This document shows, piece by piece, positions 39,802-49,984 of a stretch of 64,000 nt of DNA. A program made the translations under genes and the position numbers. Origin of the DNA: Psychrobacter jeotgali (GTDB lineage Bacteria > Pseudomonadota > Gammaproteobacteria > Pseudomonadales > Moraxellaceae); the NCBI RefSeq assembly GCF_904846315.1, contig NZ_CAJHAF010000001.1, forward strand, positions 124,001-188,000. The letters are read 5' to 3'. Under the pieces are notes generated by a model that ran no database searches, was not told where the DNA came from, and saw only the letters and a program-made list of their open reading frames with translations. Position 1 is the stretch's first letter. Each line of letters begins with the position of its first letter.

Positions 39802-40869
39802 ATGAAGAATCTACCATTAACTAAGAAGCAATTGGTCGCTGCTGTAATTTCATTGAGTTTAGGTGGCGTAGCACAAGCCGCATTGACTATTAATGGTAGC
39901 TCCGAATCTAGTGCCCGTATTGGTTGGGGCGGTGTTGATAACTTATCTGAAGCCCGAAGTATCATGTATAACGGTAATAGTGGCAGCACTATTAAAAAGG
40001 TCGATAATGGCTATGGTACTACCAATATTACCAATGCTAATAGTTTTGGTAGCAATGCCAACCGCTATAATACGACTTATCGTGGCAGCTTTGGTAGTAG
40101 TGATATGCTACCGATTAGTACCAGCTCACGTAGTGTAGCCGTAATTGATGCCGAGACTGGCGAAGCTATCTATGAAAAAGATGCCGATATCGCACGGCCC
40201 ATGGCGAGTATTACTAAGGTAATGACGGCAATGGTGGTTCTAGATAGTGGCCTTGATATGAGTGAAGAGCTGATTTTAGAGCCAGAGGACTTTATTGGTC
40301 CTAAACGTGCCAGCTCACGTCTTAAATCTGGCGATCGTCTGAATCGTGCCGAGATGTTACTGATGTCGCTGATGAAATCAGAGAATCCAGCAGCCAAGAG
40401 CTTAGCTCGTAACTATCCAGGTGGCTACGACGCCTTTATGCGTGCTATGAATCGTAAAGCGCAAGAGCTGGGTATGACCACCGCTTTCTTCGGTGATCCA
40501 ACCGGACTGGATAAGCGTAATGTAGCTTCTTCTAATGATTTGGTTAAAATGGTACGTGCAGCAGGGAACTACGATGTTATCCGCCGTTTCTCTACTACCA
40601 AGAGCTATGATTTCTTCGTTGCTAACTATGCCAGCGGCAACCGCACTTATAAAGCCAATAATACCAGCAGCTTAGTACGCTCAGGTGATTATCCCATCGG
40701 TATCTCAAAAACAGGTTTCATTAACGAAGCCGGACGTTGTGTGGTAATGGAAACTCGGGTTAATAACCGTCCTGCCATTATTGTCATCTTGGGCGCTAAT
40801 AGCTCAGCTACTCGCTGGGGCGATGCCAAAAATATTATGACCAGTTTGGCAACCCGCCGTACCGTTTAA
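39802..40869 (+). CDS. pbpG: D-alanyl-D-alanine endopeptidase, PBP7-type (peptidase S11)
   Basis: Periplasmic low-molecular-weight penicillin-binding protein that cleaves peptidoglycan cross-links. A signal peptide (about residues 1-27, ending AQA) is followed by a Ser/Asn/Gly-rich spacer of about 75 residues. The S11 catalytic motifs are S-x-x-K as SITK in MASITKVMTA, S-x-N as SEN in MKSENPAA, and KTG in ISKTGFINEAG. GGGGG lies four to five bases before the ATG. The gene ends in a strong terminator. Confidence 0.92.
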   Translation: MKNLPLTKKQLVAAVISLSLGGVAQAALTINGSSESSARIGWGGVDNLSEARSIMYNGNSGSTIKKVDNGYGTTNITNANSFGSNANRYNTTYRGSFGSSDMLPISTSSRSVAVIDAETGEAIYEKDADIARPMASITKVMTAMVVLDSGLDMSEELILEPEDFIGPKRASSRLKSGDRLNRAEMLLMSLMKSENPAAKSLARNYPGGYDAFMRAMNRKAQELGMTTAFFGDPTGLDKRNVASSNDLVKMVRAAGNYDVIRRFSTTKSYDFFVANYASGNRTYKANNTSSLVRSGDYPIGISKTGFINEAGRCVVMETRVNNRPAIIVILGANSSATRWGDAKNIMTSLATRRTV

Positions 40870-40950
40870 ATATTAAATTAAACATGAATATTTGAACCTT
40901 ACTGCGACTAAATAATTCACTGTTGCTAAATAAACTGTTACTAAATAAGA

Positions 40951-40987
40951 AGGGCCGTTATAGTATGCTATAACGGCCCTTTGTTGT
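40951..40987 (+). terminator. Terminator of the PBP7-type gene
   Basis: 13-bp stem AGGGCCGTTATAG / CTATAACGGCCCT around TATG, followed by a T-rich tract. Confidence 0.9.
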
Positions 40988-41091
40988 TAATATCGGTTTT
41001 AGTAACCGTTTGTTTATTGGCATAAGTTCATTATTATTATGTCGGCTATTGTGCTTGTTGAGTTTTAATTTATACCAATACTTTTATTTAG

Positions 41092-41421
41092 CTATTCAGC
41101 ATGTTCCATACATAATGTGGCATAAGGCAGGGCTTGTAGACGCTTTTCTTCTATATCTTTACCGCAAACCTCGCACTCACCATAAGTACCATTTTCGATA
41201 CGGCTCAATGCATTTTCGACATAAATCAAACTTTGACGCGCCTCACCCATTAAGCTTTTACGCATATCGTTCTGACGATAAGAGATGGCCTGATCTTCCC
41301 AATGTTCATTCAAGTCATCTTGTGGGTTTTGGATATGATCCTCAATCTTATTAATGCGAGTTTCATATTCGTCTTTTAGTTTTAATAGTTCTTGTTTGGC
41401 AACGTCTAAATCGATGCTCAT
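41092..41421 (-). CDS. TraR/DksA family zinc-finger protein
   Basis: A 109-residue member of the DksA/TraR family, which binds the RNA polymerase secondary channel. It has a long N-terminal coiled-coil (about residues 1-60) and a C-terminal zinc finger CEVC...LCMEH, where the fourth ligand would be His rather than the Cys of classical DksA. It is shorter than true DksA (about 150 residues), so it is more likely a DksA paralogue. AGGAG lies six bases before the ATG. Confidence 0.85.
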   Translation of the reverse strand: MSIDLDVAKQELLKLKDEYETRINKIEDHIQNPQDDLNEHWEDQAISYRQNDMRKSLMGEARQSLIYVENALSRIENGTYGECEVCGKDIEEKRLQALPYATLCMEHAE

Positions 41422-41704
41422 TTTAATCTCCTAATAGGTTGTGGTGGTATACGCTGCTAGCATAAGACGAAAGGGCGGTGAGTACCACCACAAAATGTTA
41501 CTGATGTTATAAAATAGAGCTTTAAGATTATTAGGGCCTACTCAACCCTCGATAGCAGTTAAAAGTTGACGATAGGATAAGCGCACGGCTAAAATGCACA
41601 GCAGCAATCAAGCGCTCAAGAATAGTGCTGATAGTGCCGTTTAATATCAGATTTTTAAAATCAATAGTAATAACGATAGCAACCATAATACAGTAGGAGC
41701 AGTA

Positions 41705-42922
41705 ATGAATTTTTTGCGTATGAGTGAACTGGATTTAACCGATAAAGTGGTGTTGATTCGTGAAGATCTTAATGTGCCTATTAAAGAAGGTAAGGTTGCT
41801 AGCGATGCCCGCCTGCAAGCCAGTTTGCCAACGATTAAATTAGCACTCGATAAAGGTGCTGCTGTAATTGTTTGCTCACATTTAGGTCGTCCAGTAGAAG
41901 GCAATCCTGAAGCAATATACTCGCTAGCTCCGGTAGCGGATTATCTTACCGACAAACTGAACAGCAAAATTATCAAGCCGGTGACTCTCAATAAGGACTA
42001 TCTAACCAATGGCGTTGATGTCAATAGCGGTGAAGTGGTATTGCTTGAAAACGTGCGCTTTAACGAAGGTGAAAAGAAAAATGATGCTACGCTTGCCAAA
42101 GCTTATGCAGATTTGTGTGATGTATTCGTGATGGATGCGTTTGGCACCGCCCATCGGGCGCAAGCGTCGACAGAAGGGGTCACTCAAGCGATGCGTCAAG
42201 CTAATAAGGTAGTTTGCGCTGGCCCTTTATTGGCCGCTGAGCTTGATGCCTTGAGTCAAGCACTCAAAACTCCTGATCAGCCTATGCTTGCTATCGTAGG
42301 AGGTTCAAAGGTTTCAACAAAACTTGAAGTGCTACATAGTTTGGCTGAAGTTTGTACGCAGATTATCGTAGGCGGTGGTATAGCCAATACTTTCTTAGCG
42401 GCGCAAGGTCATAAAGTGGGAGCGTCACTATATGAAGCAGATCTAATCGAGACCGCCAAAGAGATTATGCAAAAGACTGAGATTTTGTTGCCAGAACAAG
42501 TGGTGGTTGCTAATAAAAAAGAGATTAATTTTGACGATTTCGTTGGCTCTTTACAGCGAGCGCAAGCAAGCATTAAAGACGTCGATAATATCGGTACTGA
42601 TGATATGATCTTGGATATTGCTCCTGAGAGTGCCAAGAAGTTAGCCGCAGCAATTATTAATGCCAAAACTATCTTGTGGAATGGACCGGTTGGCGTATTT
42701 GAAGTAGATTCTTTCGGTGCCGGCACGGAGATCTTGGCAGAAGCAGTCAAGCAAAGTGAAGGGTTTTCGATAGCTGGAGGCGGCGATACTTTGGCCGCTA
42801 TTGATAAATATCAAGTAGCGGACGGGGTTAGCTACATGTCGACAGGCGGTGGGGCCTTTTTAGAGTTTGTAGAAGGGAAGGTATTGCCAGCAGTAGCAGC
42901 TTTACAGACCCAAACCCAGTAA
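41705..42922 (+). CDS. pgk: Phosphoglycerate kinase
   Basis: Glycolytic and gluconeogenic kinase that interconverts 1,3-bisphosphoglycerate and 3-phosphoglycerate. The substrate-binding start [12 protein letters not shown], the CSHLGRP motif, [15 protein letters not shown], the hinge region with VGGSKVSTK, and GGGDTLAAI near the C-terminus are all present. At 405 residues it is standard. AGGAG precedes the ATG. It lies about 0.8 kb upstream of fba, with a small lipoprotein gene between them. Confidence 0.98.
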   Translation: MNFLRMSELDLTDKVVLIREDLNVPIKEGKVASDARLQASLPTIKLALDKGAAVIVCSHLGRPVEGNPEAIYSLAPVADYLTDKLNSKIIKPVTLNKDYLTNGVDVNSGEVVLLENVRFNEGEKKNDATLAKAYADLCDVFVMDAFGTAHRAQASTEGVTQAMRQANKVVCAGPLLAAELDALSQALKTPDQPMLAIVGGSKVSTKLEVLHSLAEVCTQIIVGGGIANTFLAAQGHKVGASLYEADLIETAKEIMQKTEILLPEQVVVANKKEINFDDFVGSLQRAQASIKDVDNIGTDDMILDIAPESAKKLAAAIINAKTILWNGPVGVFEVDSFGAGTEILAEAVKQSEGFSIAGGGDTLAAIDKYQVADGVSYMSTGGGAFLEFVEGKVLPAVAALQTQTQ

Positions 42923-43158
42923 CATGAGCTGTACAGTTGTTACTAGCTAGCTGGGTTAAGCTATTATCGTTTGAACAGTTACTAACTTTTAAGTATCTTC
43001 TTTTAGCCCTGTTATAAAAGGCTATTAATAATAGTTGATAATAAAGCGGTAATAGTTATTTGTTAATATACTAAAAATTGTTATTGCATGTCCTATTTGC
43101 TATCTATAAAATAGCGATATCATGCACTTTGACATGTATTATTCAAAAGAGGTTTATT

Positions 43159-43503
43159 ATGTTAAAACGTCATTTATTACTTGCTAGTGTTCTGGCTGGT
43201 ACTTTTGCAATCGCCGGCTGTAGCCAAGAAACTCAGGATAAAGCTGGAGCTACTGCAGAATCTGCTGGTGATGATATTGAAGCGAACACCGAAGCTGCTG
43301 CTGCTGAAGCCGAAGCGGCCGCCGCCGAAGCAGAAGTTGCTGCGGAAAATACGGGTGATGCTATCGCTGATGGCGCTAACCAAGCGGTTGAAAGTACGGC
43401 TACCGCAGTTTCTGAAGGTGCTGACTCAGTATCTGATGGTGCCGCTGAAGTTGCTGCTGACGCTGAAGCCAATCAAAATGTTCCGGAAGATCAACAGTAC
43501 TAA
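43159..43503 (+). CDS. Small Ala/Glu-rich lipoprotein of unknown function
   Basis: A 114-residue protein. The signal peptide ends in the lipobox IAGC (Cys about residue 20), so it should be a lipoprotein. The mature part is almost only Ala, Glu, Asp, Gly, Ser and Val, in helical amphipathic runs that repeat roughly every 11 residues and resemble LEA-like or coiled-coil stress proteins. I start it at ATG 43159 with AGAGG upstream; the frame is open further 5' but without support. It sits between pgk and fba and ends in its own terminator. Confidence 0.8.
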   Translation: MLKRHLLLASVLAGTFAIAGCSQETQDKAGATAESAGDDIEANTEAAAAEAEAAAAEAEVAAENTGDAIADGANQAVESTATAVSEGADSVSDGAAEVAADAEANQNVPEDQQY

Positions 43504-43554
43504 TTAATCGACGATTACGATTTAATTTCGACTAGTGAACCTCTGATTTATCTA

Positions 43555-43583
43555 AAAAGCCTTGGTTATAACCAAGGCTTTTT
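43555..43583 (+). terminator. Terminator of the small lipoprotein gene
   Basis: Perfect stem AAAAGCCTTGGTT / AACCAAGGCTTTT ending in T5. Confidence 0.88.
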
Positions 43584-43720
43584 GTTGTCTGACAATAAGT
43601 GCTACGAGAGCAAAGGGAAATTTGCTATAATCACTGCCCATTAGCTTAGCGGTTTCAACTGGCTATATTTATCCCTATCTAGACTCTTTATCCTATCTTA
43701 TTTTAATCTGAGAGCGTTTT

Positions 43721-44758
43721 ATGGCTTTAATCTCTTTACGTCAACTTTTAGACCATGCTGCTGAGCATAATTACGGTGTACCTGCATTTAATGTCAATAA
43801 TTTGGAGCAAATGCGAGCCATCATGATGGCAGCTGATGCTTGCGATTCACCAGTCATTGTACAAGCTAGTGCTGGCGCGCGCAGTTATGCAGGATCGGCT
43901 TTTTTACGTCATTTAATTATCGCCGCTATTGAAGAGTGGCCGCATATTCCAGTAGTGATGCACCAAGATCATGGGATGTCACCAGCAATCTGCCAGCGTT
44001 CTATTCAACTTGGCTTCTCCTCAGTGATGATGGATGGCTCATTAGGAGAAGATGGAAAGACGCCAATGGACTATGATTATAATGCCAGTGTTACCCGCGA
44101 AGTGGTCAAGTTGGCGCATGCTTGCGGAGTTTCAGTAGAAGGTGAGATTGGCTGCTTGGGCAGTTTGGAAACTGGTATGGCAGGAGAAGAAGACGGTTCT
44201 GGAGCAGAAGGCGTACTGGATCACGAGCAGCTATTGACCAGCGCTGATGAAGCTGAGCAATTTGTCAAAGATACCAATGTTGATGCGCTAGCTATCGCCA
44301 TCGGCACCAGTCATGGCGCTTACAAGTTCACTCGTCCACCCACAGGCGATATTTTATCTATTGAGCGCGTAAAAGAGATTCATGCACGTATTCCTAACAC
44401 TCATCTGGTAATGCACGGTTCATCCTCTGTACCTCAAGAGTGGCTAAAAATCATCAACGAGTATGGCGGTGATATTGGTGAGACTTACGGGGTGCCGGTT
44501 GAGCAAATCGTTGAAGCGATCAAACACGGGGTACGTAAAGTTAACATCGATACCGATTTACGATTGGCATCGACTGGCGCTATTCGTCAGTACTTAGCAA
44601 ACAATCCTAGCGAATTTGATCCACGCAAATACTTTAAAGCCTCTATGGTAGCGATGTCTGATATTTGTACCAATCGTTTTGAAGCGTTTGGCTCAGCTGG
44701 GCATGCTAGCAGTATTCGCCCGATTAGCCTGGAGAAAATGGTTGATTTTTATCAATAA
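43721..44758 (+). CDS. fba: Fructose-bisphosphate aldolase class II
   Basis: Zinc-dependent aldolase of glycolysis and gluconeogenesis. The metal-binding and catalytic motifs are VMHQDHGMS (about residues 79-87), EGEIGCLG (about 140-147), [18 protein letters not shown] and [11 protein letters not shown]. At 345 residues it is of the long Calvin-type class IIA/B form. GAGAG lies seven bases before the ATG. Together with pgk it forms a central-carbon cluster, without pyk. Confidence 0.96.
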   Translation: MALISLRQLLDHAAEHNYGVPAFNVNNLEQMRAIMMAADACDSPVIVQASAGARSYAGSAFLRHLIIAAIEEWPHIPVVMHQDHGMSPAICQRSIQLGFSSVMMDGSLGEDGKTPMDYDYNASVTREVVKLAHACGVSVEGEIGCLGSLETGMAGEEDGSGAEGVLDHEQLLTSADEAEQFVKDTNVDALAIAIGTSHGAYKFTRPPTGDILSIERVKEIHARIPNTHLVMHGSSSVPQEWLKIINEYGGDIGETYGVPVEQIVEAIKHGVRKVNIDTDLRLASTGAIRQYLANNPSEFDPRKYFKASMVAMSDICTNRFEAFGSAGHASSIRPISLEKMVDFYQ

Positions 44759-44819
44759 GCTATAGCGTTTGGTGGTAACTAGAGCTGCTCAATAGAAAAC
44801 TTAGAACAGGTGACAGATT

Positions 44820-45440
44820 ATGATAGGACTTATTAGTGGTCAAGTGCAATATTTGATGGCACCAACGGCTTGTATCATGACCGCATCTGGGGTTGGTTAT
44901 GATATTGAGCTGCCATTGCCCTCATTTTGCCAATTACAGCTAGATCAACAGGCGCTTATCTGGACGCATCTGCATGTGCGTGAGGATGCGCAGCTGCTAT
45001 ATGGCTTTATAGACCGAAAAGAGCGTGAAGTGTTTCGTCAATTGATTAAAATCAATGGCGTGGGTGCAAAAATGGCTTTAGCTATGTTATCAGCGATGTC
45101 AGCTGCTGAGCTGAAAATGCATGTTGAGCAAGACTCGGAAGCGGCATTAACCCGCATCCCTGGTATCGGTAAAAAAACCGCTCAACGCTTGTTAATCGAG
45201 CTCAAAGACAAGCTGAAAAATATCGAGGTTGATAATAGCAATCTAGAGCTCAGCGTACAGCCCGTCGCAGTCTCTGCGGAGGGTAGTATTATTGCCGAGG
45301 TAGAAGGCGCTTTAATCAGTCTAGGCTATAAAGAAAAAGAGGCGCAGCAAGCTATCAAGGCGGCAAAAAGTAGCGGCGAGGTATTTGCCGATACTCAAGG
45401 GTTATTAAAGGCTACCTTGCAGCAGTTATCAGGGTTTTAA
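44820..45440 (+). CDS. ruvA: Holliday junction branch migration protein RuvA
   Basis: Tetrameric DNA-binding platform for the RuvB motor. The N-terminal OB fold (MIGLISGQVQYL...), the helix-hairpin-helix motifs (INGVGAKMALAMLS and IPGIGKKTAQRLLIELKD) and the C-terminal RuvB-binding domain (about residues 155-206) are all present. At 206 residues it is standard. A terminator directly follows, so transcription is not simply continuous into ruvB. Confidence 0.97.
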   Translation: MIGLISGQVQYLMAPTACIMTASGVGYDIELPLPSFCQLQLDQQALIWTHLHVREDAQLLYGFIDRKEREVFRQLIKINGVGAKMALAMLSAMSAAELKMHVEQDSEAALTRIPGIGKKTAQRLLIELKDKLKNIEVDNSNLELSVQPVAVSAEGSIIAEVEGALISLGYKEKEAQQAIKAAKSSGEVFADTQGLLKATLQQLSGF

Positions 45441-45460
45441 TAATTCAATTTAAAAGTAAT

Positions 45461-45494
45461 AAAAACAAGCGACACTAGTTGTCGCTTGTTTTTA
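45461..45494 (+). terminator. Terminator between ruvA and ruvB
   Basis: Stem AAAAACAAGCGACA / TGTCGCTTGTTTTT around a 3-4-nt loop, ending in T5. It is unusual to find it between ruvA and ruvB. Confidence 0.88.
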
Positions 45495-45566
45495 TTCTGA
45501 TAGCGACTTTAAGATATTTTGCATGACTTGTCGGGTAGCTTTGGTTATGCTGTTACTAGCTTTTAT

Positions 45567-45610
45567 ATTATTTACTCTTTATTATTTAACTCTTTATTAT
45601 TTACCTCTTT
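45567..45610. repeat. Three tandem 15-bp units in the ruvB leader
   Basis: ATTATTTACTCTTT (14 bp), ATTATTTAACTCTTT and ATTATTTACCTCTTT follow each other directly, ending 18 bases before the ruvB ATG. Confidence 0.88.
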
Positions 45611-45628
45611 TATATAACGATAAAATCT

Positions 45629-46609
45629 ATGATGCAAGACCGTTTGATTAATCCACTAGAAGGTGCAGATGATGCTCCTGATACGAACATTCGTCCTGCG
45701 CTGCTGGCTGAATATATTGGTCAGCCGGTTGTACGTGAGCAGATGGAAGTCTTTATTGGTGCGGCGCGCGCCCGTGCCGAGGCTTTGGATCACACTTTAA
45801 TTTTTGGGCCTCCGGGCTTGGGCAAGACCACCCTTGCTAATATTATCGCTCGTGAAATGGGTGGTAATTTGCGCTCGACCTCAGGACCGGTGTTGGAGCG
45901 TGCTGGCGATTTGGCGGCAATGCTGACCAATCTAGAAGCTGGCGATGTGTTATTTATTGATGAGATTCATCGATTAAGCCCCGTAATCGAAGAGATTCTT
46001 TATCCGGCGATGGAAGATTTTCAGTTGGATATTATGATTGGAGAAGGGCCTGCTGCTCGCTCTATTAAGCTTGATCTGCCGCCATTTACGTTGGTTGCTG
46101 CTACTACTAGGGCGGGACTATTAACCTCGCCGCTGCGTGACCGTTTTGGGATTGTGCAGCGCCTTGAATTTTATAATATTACCGATCTCACTACCATTGT
46201 AAGCCGGGCAGCGCGGTTGATGCGCGTAGCGATGAGTGAAGATGGTGCGGTTGAGATTGCCCGCCGTGCTCGTGGTACGCCTAGGATTGCCAATCGCTTA
46301 TTGCGCCGAGTGCGCGACTATGCAGAATTCAAAGGTGATGGGCAGGTCAACGGTCAGATTGCAGCTAGCGCCCTTGATATGCTAGCGGTTGATAGACGGG
46401 GGCTGGATCATTTAGATCGACGTTATATTGAGATCTTGTATGAGCGTTTCGATGGTGGTCCTGCTGGTGTGGAAGCGATAGCGGCGGCAATGGCTGAGGA
46501 TCGCGGTACGCTTGAAGACGTGATTGAGCCTTATTTAATCCAACAAGGCTATGTACTGCGTACAGCACGGGGACGGGTATTAACCCAAATGGCGATAGAT
46601 CAGATGTAG
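45629..46609 (+). CDS. ruvB: Holliday junction branch migration ATPase RuvB
   Basis: AAA+ hexameric motor of branch migration. Walker A is [14 protein letters not shown] (about residues 61-74), Walker [10 protein letters not shown], and the sensor region [19 protein letters not shown]. The C-terminal winged helix follows. Two adjacent ATG codons open the gene, and no clear ribosome-binding site precedes them because the leader is a T/A-rich tandem repeat. At 326 residues it is slightly shorter than the usual 330-350. Confidence 0.97.
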   Translation: MMQDRLINPLEGADDAPDTNIRPALLAEYIGQPVVREQMEVFIGAARARAEALDHTLIFGPPGLGKTTLANIIAREMGGNLRSTSGPVLERAGDLAAMLTNLEAGDVLFIDEIHRLSPVIEEILYPAMEDFQLDIMIGEGPAARSIKLDLPPFTLVAATTRAGLLTSPLRDRFGIVQRLEFYNITDLTTIVSRAARLMRVAMSEDGAVEIARRARGTPRIANRLLRRVRDYAEFKGDGQVNGQIAASALDMLAVDRRGLDHLDRRYIEILYERFDGGPAGVEAIAAAMAEDRGTLEDVIEPYLIQQGYVLRTARGRVLTQMAIDQM

Positions 46610-46658
46610 TAAGTGATTGTATAAAGCCGTATCATAAAATAAGCTATAAATTAAACAT

Positions 46659-46703
46659 AAAAATGCGCAGACTTTAAATGAATAAAGTCTGCGCATTTTT
46701 TAT
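46659..46703 (+). terminator. Terminator between convergent ruvB and the flavoprotein gene
   Basis: Long stem AAAAATGCGCAGACTTTA / TAAAGTCTGCGCATTTTT, usable in both directions. Confidence 0.9.
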
Positions 46704-46741
46704 TAACTAGGCAATTGTAGTTCTGATATTTTGTTTTATTA

Positions 46742-48172
46742 TTATAGATTTGCGACTGTCGATTGTGGCCATATCTTACCGGGATTTAATATATTTTTAG
46801 GATCTAGAGCAGACTTGATAGCTTGCATCACAGCGACGGCGTTGCCATGCTCTTGCTCCATATATTTTTGCTTACCTTGACCGATACCATGCTCACCGGT
46901 ACAAGTCCCATCCATCTCAATAGCCCGCATGGCAAGGCGGCTGATAATACCGTCGGCAGCAGCGACCTCGGCAGGATCTTGGGTATCAACTAATAATAAC
47001 ACATGGAAGTTGCCATCACCTACGTGACCGACTATAGGGCCAATCATTCCTGCCTCTTCAACGTCCTTTGCTGTAGCGCTGACACATTCCGCTAAGCGCG
47101 AGATGGGCACGCAAGCGTCGGTAGATAAAGCGCTAGATCCTGGTCTGAGGGCGCAGCTGGCGTGATAAGCATTGTGCCGTGCTTGCCAAAGGCGTTTACG
47201 CTCACGCTCGTCGGTATCCCAAGCAAAGTCAGTGCCACCGAACTCTTCGATAATCTCGTTAAAGGTCTGCGCTTGTTCGCGTACGCTCGCTTCGGTACCA
47301 TGAAATTCGACGAACAGGGTAGGGGTTTCTTTGAGATCAAGATTGTCGTATTGGTTACAGGCTTTGACTTGTAGCGCATCGAGGAGTTCAATACGGGCGA
47401 TAGGCAGGCACATCTGAATGGTCATCATCACCGCCTGACAAGCATCCTCAATGGTCGGAAAATGACAGATGCCACTACCGATACTTTCGCTAATACCAAA
47501 CAGCTTAAGGGTAACTTCGGTCACAATCCCAAGCGTGCCCTCAGAACCAATCATGAGACGGGTCAAGTCATAACCAGCCGCAGACTTTTTAGCCCGTGTA
47601 CCGGTACGGATAATCTCGCCGTTAGCGGTCACTACTTCTAATGCCAATACCACATCTTTCATCGTGCCATAACGAACCGCATTAGTACCGGATGCACGGG
47701 TTGCTACCATGCCGCCAATACTGGCATTAGCGCCTGGGTCTATCGGAAAAAATAAACCAGTATCGCGCAAATAATGGTTGAGCTGTTCACGGGTAACCCC
47801 TGGCTGCACGGTCACCGTTAGATCTTCGTTATTGACCTGTAAGATAGCATCCATAGCATGCATGTCGATACAGAGACCACCAGACGGGGCGTTTAACTGC
47901 CCCTCTAGCGAGGAGCCAATGCCAAAAGCGATAACGGGCATTTCATACTGGTTACAAATAGCCACGGCGGCGGCTACGTCTGCTTTATCATGAGCGGTCA
48001 GTACCGCATCGGGTGGCTGATTGGCAAGCCAAGTCATAGTATGACCATGCTGCTCACGGGTGGTTGGATTGACACTCAATTGCTTGCCAAACTGCTCTTG
48101 TAAAGCGTTAGTTGCCGCTTCATGAGTAACTTTTGCTTCATTAGTAGACGTACTGCTTGTGGAAATCGTCAT
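46742..48172 (-). CDS. FAD-linked oxidase, D-lactate dehydrogenase (cytochrome)-like
   Basis: A 476-residue flavoprotein of the PCMH/VAO class. FAD-binding blocks are PVIAFGIGSSLEGQ and IDPGANASIGGMVATRASG, and the C-terminal FAD-oxidase domain has GHVGDGNFHVLL and CTGEHGIGQGKQ. The family includes D-lactate dehydrogenase (cytochrome) and glycolate oxidase GlcD. There are no glcE/glcF-type partners nearby, so the single-subunit D-lactate enzyme is the better guess. AGGAAAG precedes the ATG. Confidence 0.88.
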   Translation of the reverse strand: MTISTSSTSTNEAKVTHEAATNALQEQFGKQLSVNPTTREQHGHTMTWLANQPPDAVLTAHDKADVAAAVAICNQYEMPVIAFGIGSSLEGQLNAPSGGLCIDMHAMDAILQVNNEDLTVTVQPGVTREQLNHYLRDTGLFFPIDPGANASIGGMVATRASGTNAVRYGTMKDVVLALEVVTANGEIIRTGTRAKKSAAGYDLTRLMIGSEGTLGIVTEVTLKLFGISESIGSGICHFPTIEDACQAVMMTIQMCLPIARIELLDALQVKACNQYDNLDLKETPTLFVEFHGTEASVREQAQTFNEIIEEFGGTDFAWDTDERERKRLWQARHNAYHASCALRPGSSALSTDACVPISRLAECVSATAKDVEEAGMIGPIVGHVGDGNFHVLLLVDTQDPAEVAAADGIISRLAMRAIEMDGTCTGEHGIGQGKQKYMEQEHGNAVAVMQAIKSALDPKNILNPGKIWPQSTVANL

Positions 48173-48247
48173 AAATACTTTCCTGGTTGATTCTGAAAAA
48201 TCTTTATTAGTTTTTTATTCAAGCTCATTGGACTTGGAAAAGTTTGA

Positions 48248-49918
48248 TTAAGCTAAGATGCGCCAAACGACGGCCAGTAAGGCTAAAATATAAAAGATAG
48301 GTGCCAAGAAGCCCACTTGGGTAGCGATGGCGACAAAGACGCCAAACCCTGCTAAAGCTATCCAGTCGCGACGGCGATCGTTGAGCATATCAGCGCGAAT
48401 TTGCTGAATTTCACGCAATTGGCTATCCTGCCTTGAGCCTTGAGAAGCTAGACTTTGCAGGCTTTGATCTAATAGTTTTGGAATATCAGTGCTGGATAAT
48501 AAAATCTCTGGCAGCTGAGTGCGTAGCTGTTGCAGATTACGCATTGGATCAAGTTGCTCTTTAATCCAGCCGCTCAATATAGGCTTAGCTAACGACCAAA
48601 TATCCAGATCAGGATAGAGATCACGCCCCAAGCCTTCGACATGCACTAAGGTCTTAAGCAGCAGCATTAATTGCGGCGGAATGCTCATATGATGACGACG
48701 GGCAATATCTAATATCTGCATCAGCACCCCAGCAAAGTCGATATCGTTGATCGATTTTTGTAGCATCGGCCCGACCGTTCGGCTCATGTCACGCATCAAG
48801 GCGTGCTTATCAGTATTAGGCGGTATCCAGCCGGCACGGCTGACGATATCAACCAAGGCGGTAAAGTTATTATTCATCACCGCCAATAGCATCCGTGCCA
48901 CTATCATCTGATCTTCTTTTGATAGCGTACCCATAATGGCGCAGTCAAGACCGATATAGCGTGGCTGGTGACCTAAACGAGCTGAAGAGGTTTCATCGCT
49001 CATAGCAGCGCTTAGCGTTTTAACCGGTGGAGTTTCTACAAAGACGTTACCCGGATGCATGTCAGCATGAAAGAAATTATCACGAAAAACTTGGGTAAAA
49101 AATATCGTCAACCCCTTTTCTGCCAAAGCAGCTCGGTCATAACCAAGTTTATCAAAGGTCTCAACTTGCGATATCGGCACCCCCTGAATACGCTCCATCA
49201 CCATTATATTCTTGGAGGCATCGTAAACTTCCGGCACATACATAAGCGCTGAGCCTAAGAAGTTATTACGCATTTTAGTGGTGTTGTCAGCTTCTAAAGT
49301 CAGATCCAGCTCATTGAGCATTACTTGCCGATAGTCCTCGACAATATCGATAATATGGACGGCACGTGCCGCCTCAACCCGGGCTGATATCCAGCTAGCA
49401 AGCTCACGCAGCAGCTCAAAGTCAGCAATAATAGTGGTGCGAATATCAGGGCGCACCACTTTTACCACCACTTCACGACCATCAGTGAGGGCGGCAGTAT
49501 GTACCTGAGCTATGGAGGCGGCTGCCAGAGGCTTATTATCAAAGCGGGCAAACAGAGTATTTACCGATTGACCGAGACCTTGTTTGGGATCTTGAATTTG
49601 CTTGATAGCTATCTCGGGGTCAAAGGGTTTAACTTGATCTTGTAGCTGAATTAATTGCTCAATAATCTCAGGCGGCACCAAGTCGCGTCGGGTAGAGAGT
49701 AGCTGGCCGAGTTTTAAGAACAGCGTACCCATATCCTCTAACGCATATTTGATAGCATTTGGCTGATGCTTTTTGCCCCAAGCGGCGGGATGCAGACGAA
49801 TGAGTCTAGCAACAGACTGCATCTGCGGTGCATCATCTAGGGGAATGTGGGTGTCAATTCGATAGCTGGCGGCAATACGCCAAAGTTCTAGCAAGCGGGC
49901 GCGATGAGATAGTAGCAT
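48248..49918 (-). CDS. ubiB: Ubiquinone biosynthesis protein UbiB (ABC1/AarF ATPase family)
   Basis: Atypical kinase-fold ATPase required for ubiquinone synthesis. The family motifs are KLGQLLSTRRDLVP (KxGQ, about residues 71-84), AAASIAQVHTA (Ala-rich loop replacing the P-loop), HADMHPGN and GLDCAIMG (the DFG-like site, here with Cys after Asp). Two hydrophobic helices lie at the C-terminus (about 515-555). It is the last gene of ubiE-ubiJ-ubiB, the Escherichia coli order. Confidence 0.95.
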   Translation of the reverse strand: MLLSHRARLLELWRIAASYRIDTHIPLDDAPQMQSVARLIRLHPAAWGKKHQPNAIKYALEDMGTLFLKLGQLLSTRRDLVPPEIIEQLIQLQDQVKPFDPEIAIKQIQDPKQGLGQSVNTLFARFDNKPLAAASIAQVHTAALTDGREVVVKVVRPDIRTTIIADFELLRELASWISARVEAARAVHIIDIVEDYRQVMLNELDLTLEADNTTKMRNNFLGSALMYVPEVYDASKNIMVMERIQGVPISQVETFDKLGYDRAALAEKGLTIFFTQVFRDNFFHADMHPGNVFVETPPVKTLSAAMSDETSSARLGHQPRYIGLDCAIMGTLSKEDQMIVARMLLAVMNNNFTALVDIVSRAGWIPPNTDKHALMRDMSRTVGPMLQKSINDIDFAGVLMQILDIARRHHMSIPPQLMLLLKTLVHVEGLGRDLYPDLDIWSLAKPILSGWIKEQLDPMRNLQQLRTQLPEILLSSTDIPKLLDQSLQSLASQGSRQDSQLREIQQIRADMLNDRRRDWIALAGFGVFVAIATQVGFLAPIFYILALLAVVWRILA

Positions 49919-49984
49919 GGCAAAGTTACTCTAGAAATCACTCTGAATAAGAAACAATAGTTATTGATCAACAAAAGCTGTTAA

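Noticed and set aside
41010-41354. A 114-codon plus-strand frame across the DksA-like gene
   Set aside because: Antisense shadow of a clear TraR/DksA protein, with no family resemblance.
43181-43507. A 108-codon frame overlapping the small lipoprotein gene, and a 79-codon frame opposite it
   Set aside because: The biased composition of the real lipoprotein gene keeps other frames open; only the lipoprotein frame has a signal peptide, lipobox and ribosome-binding site.
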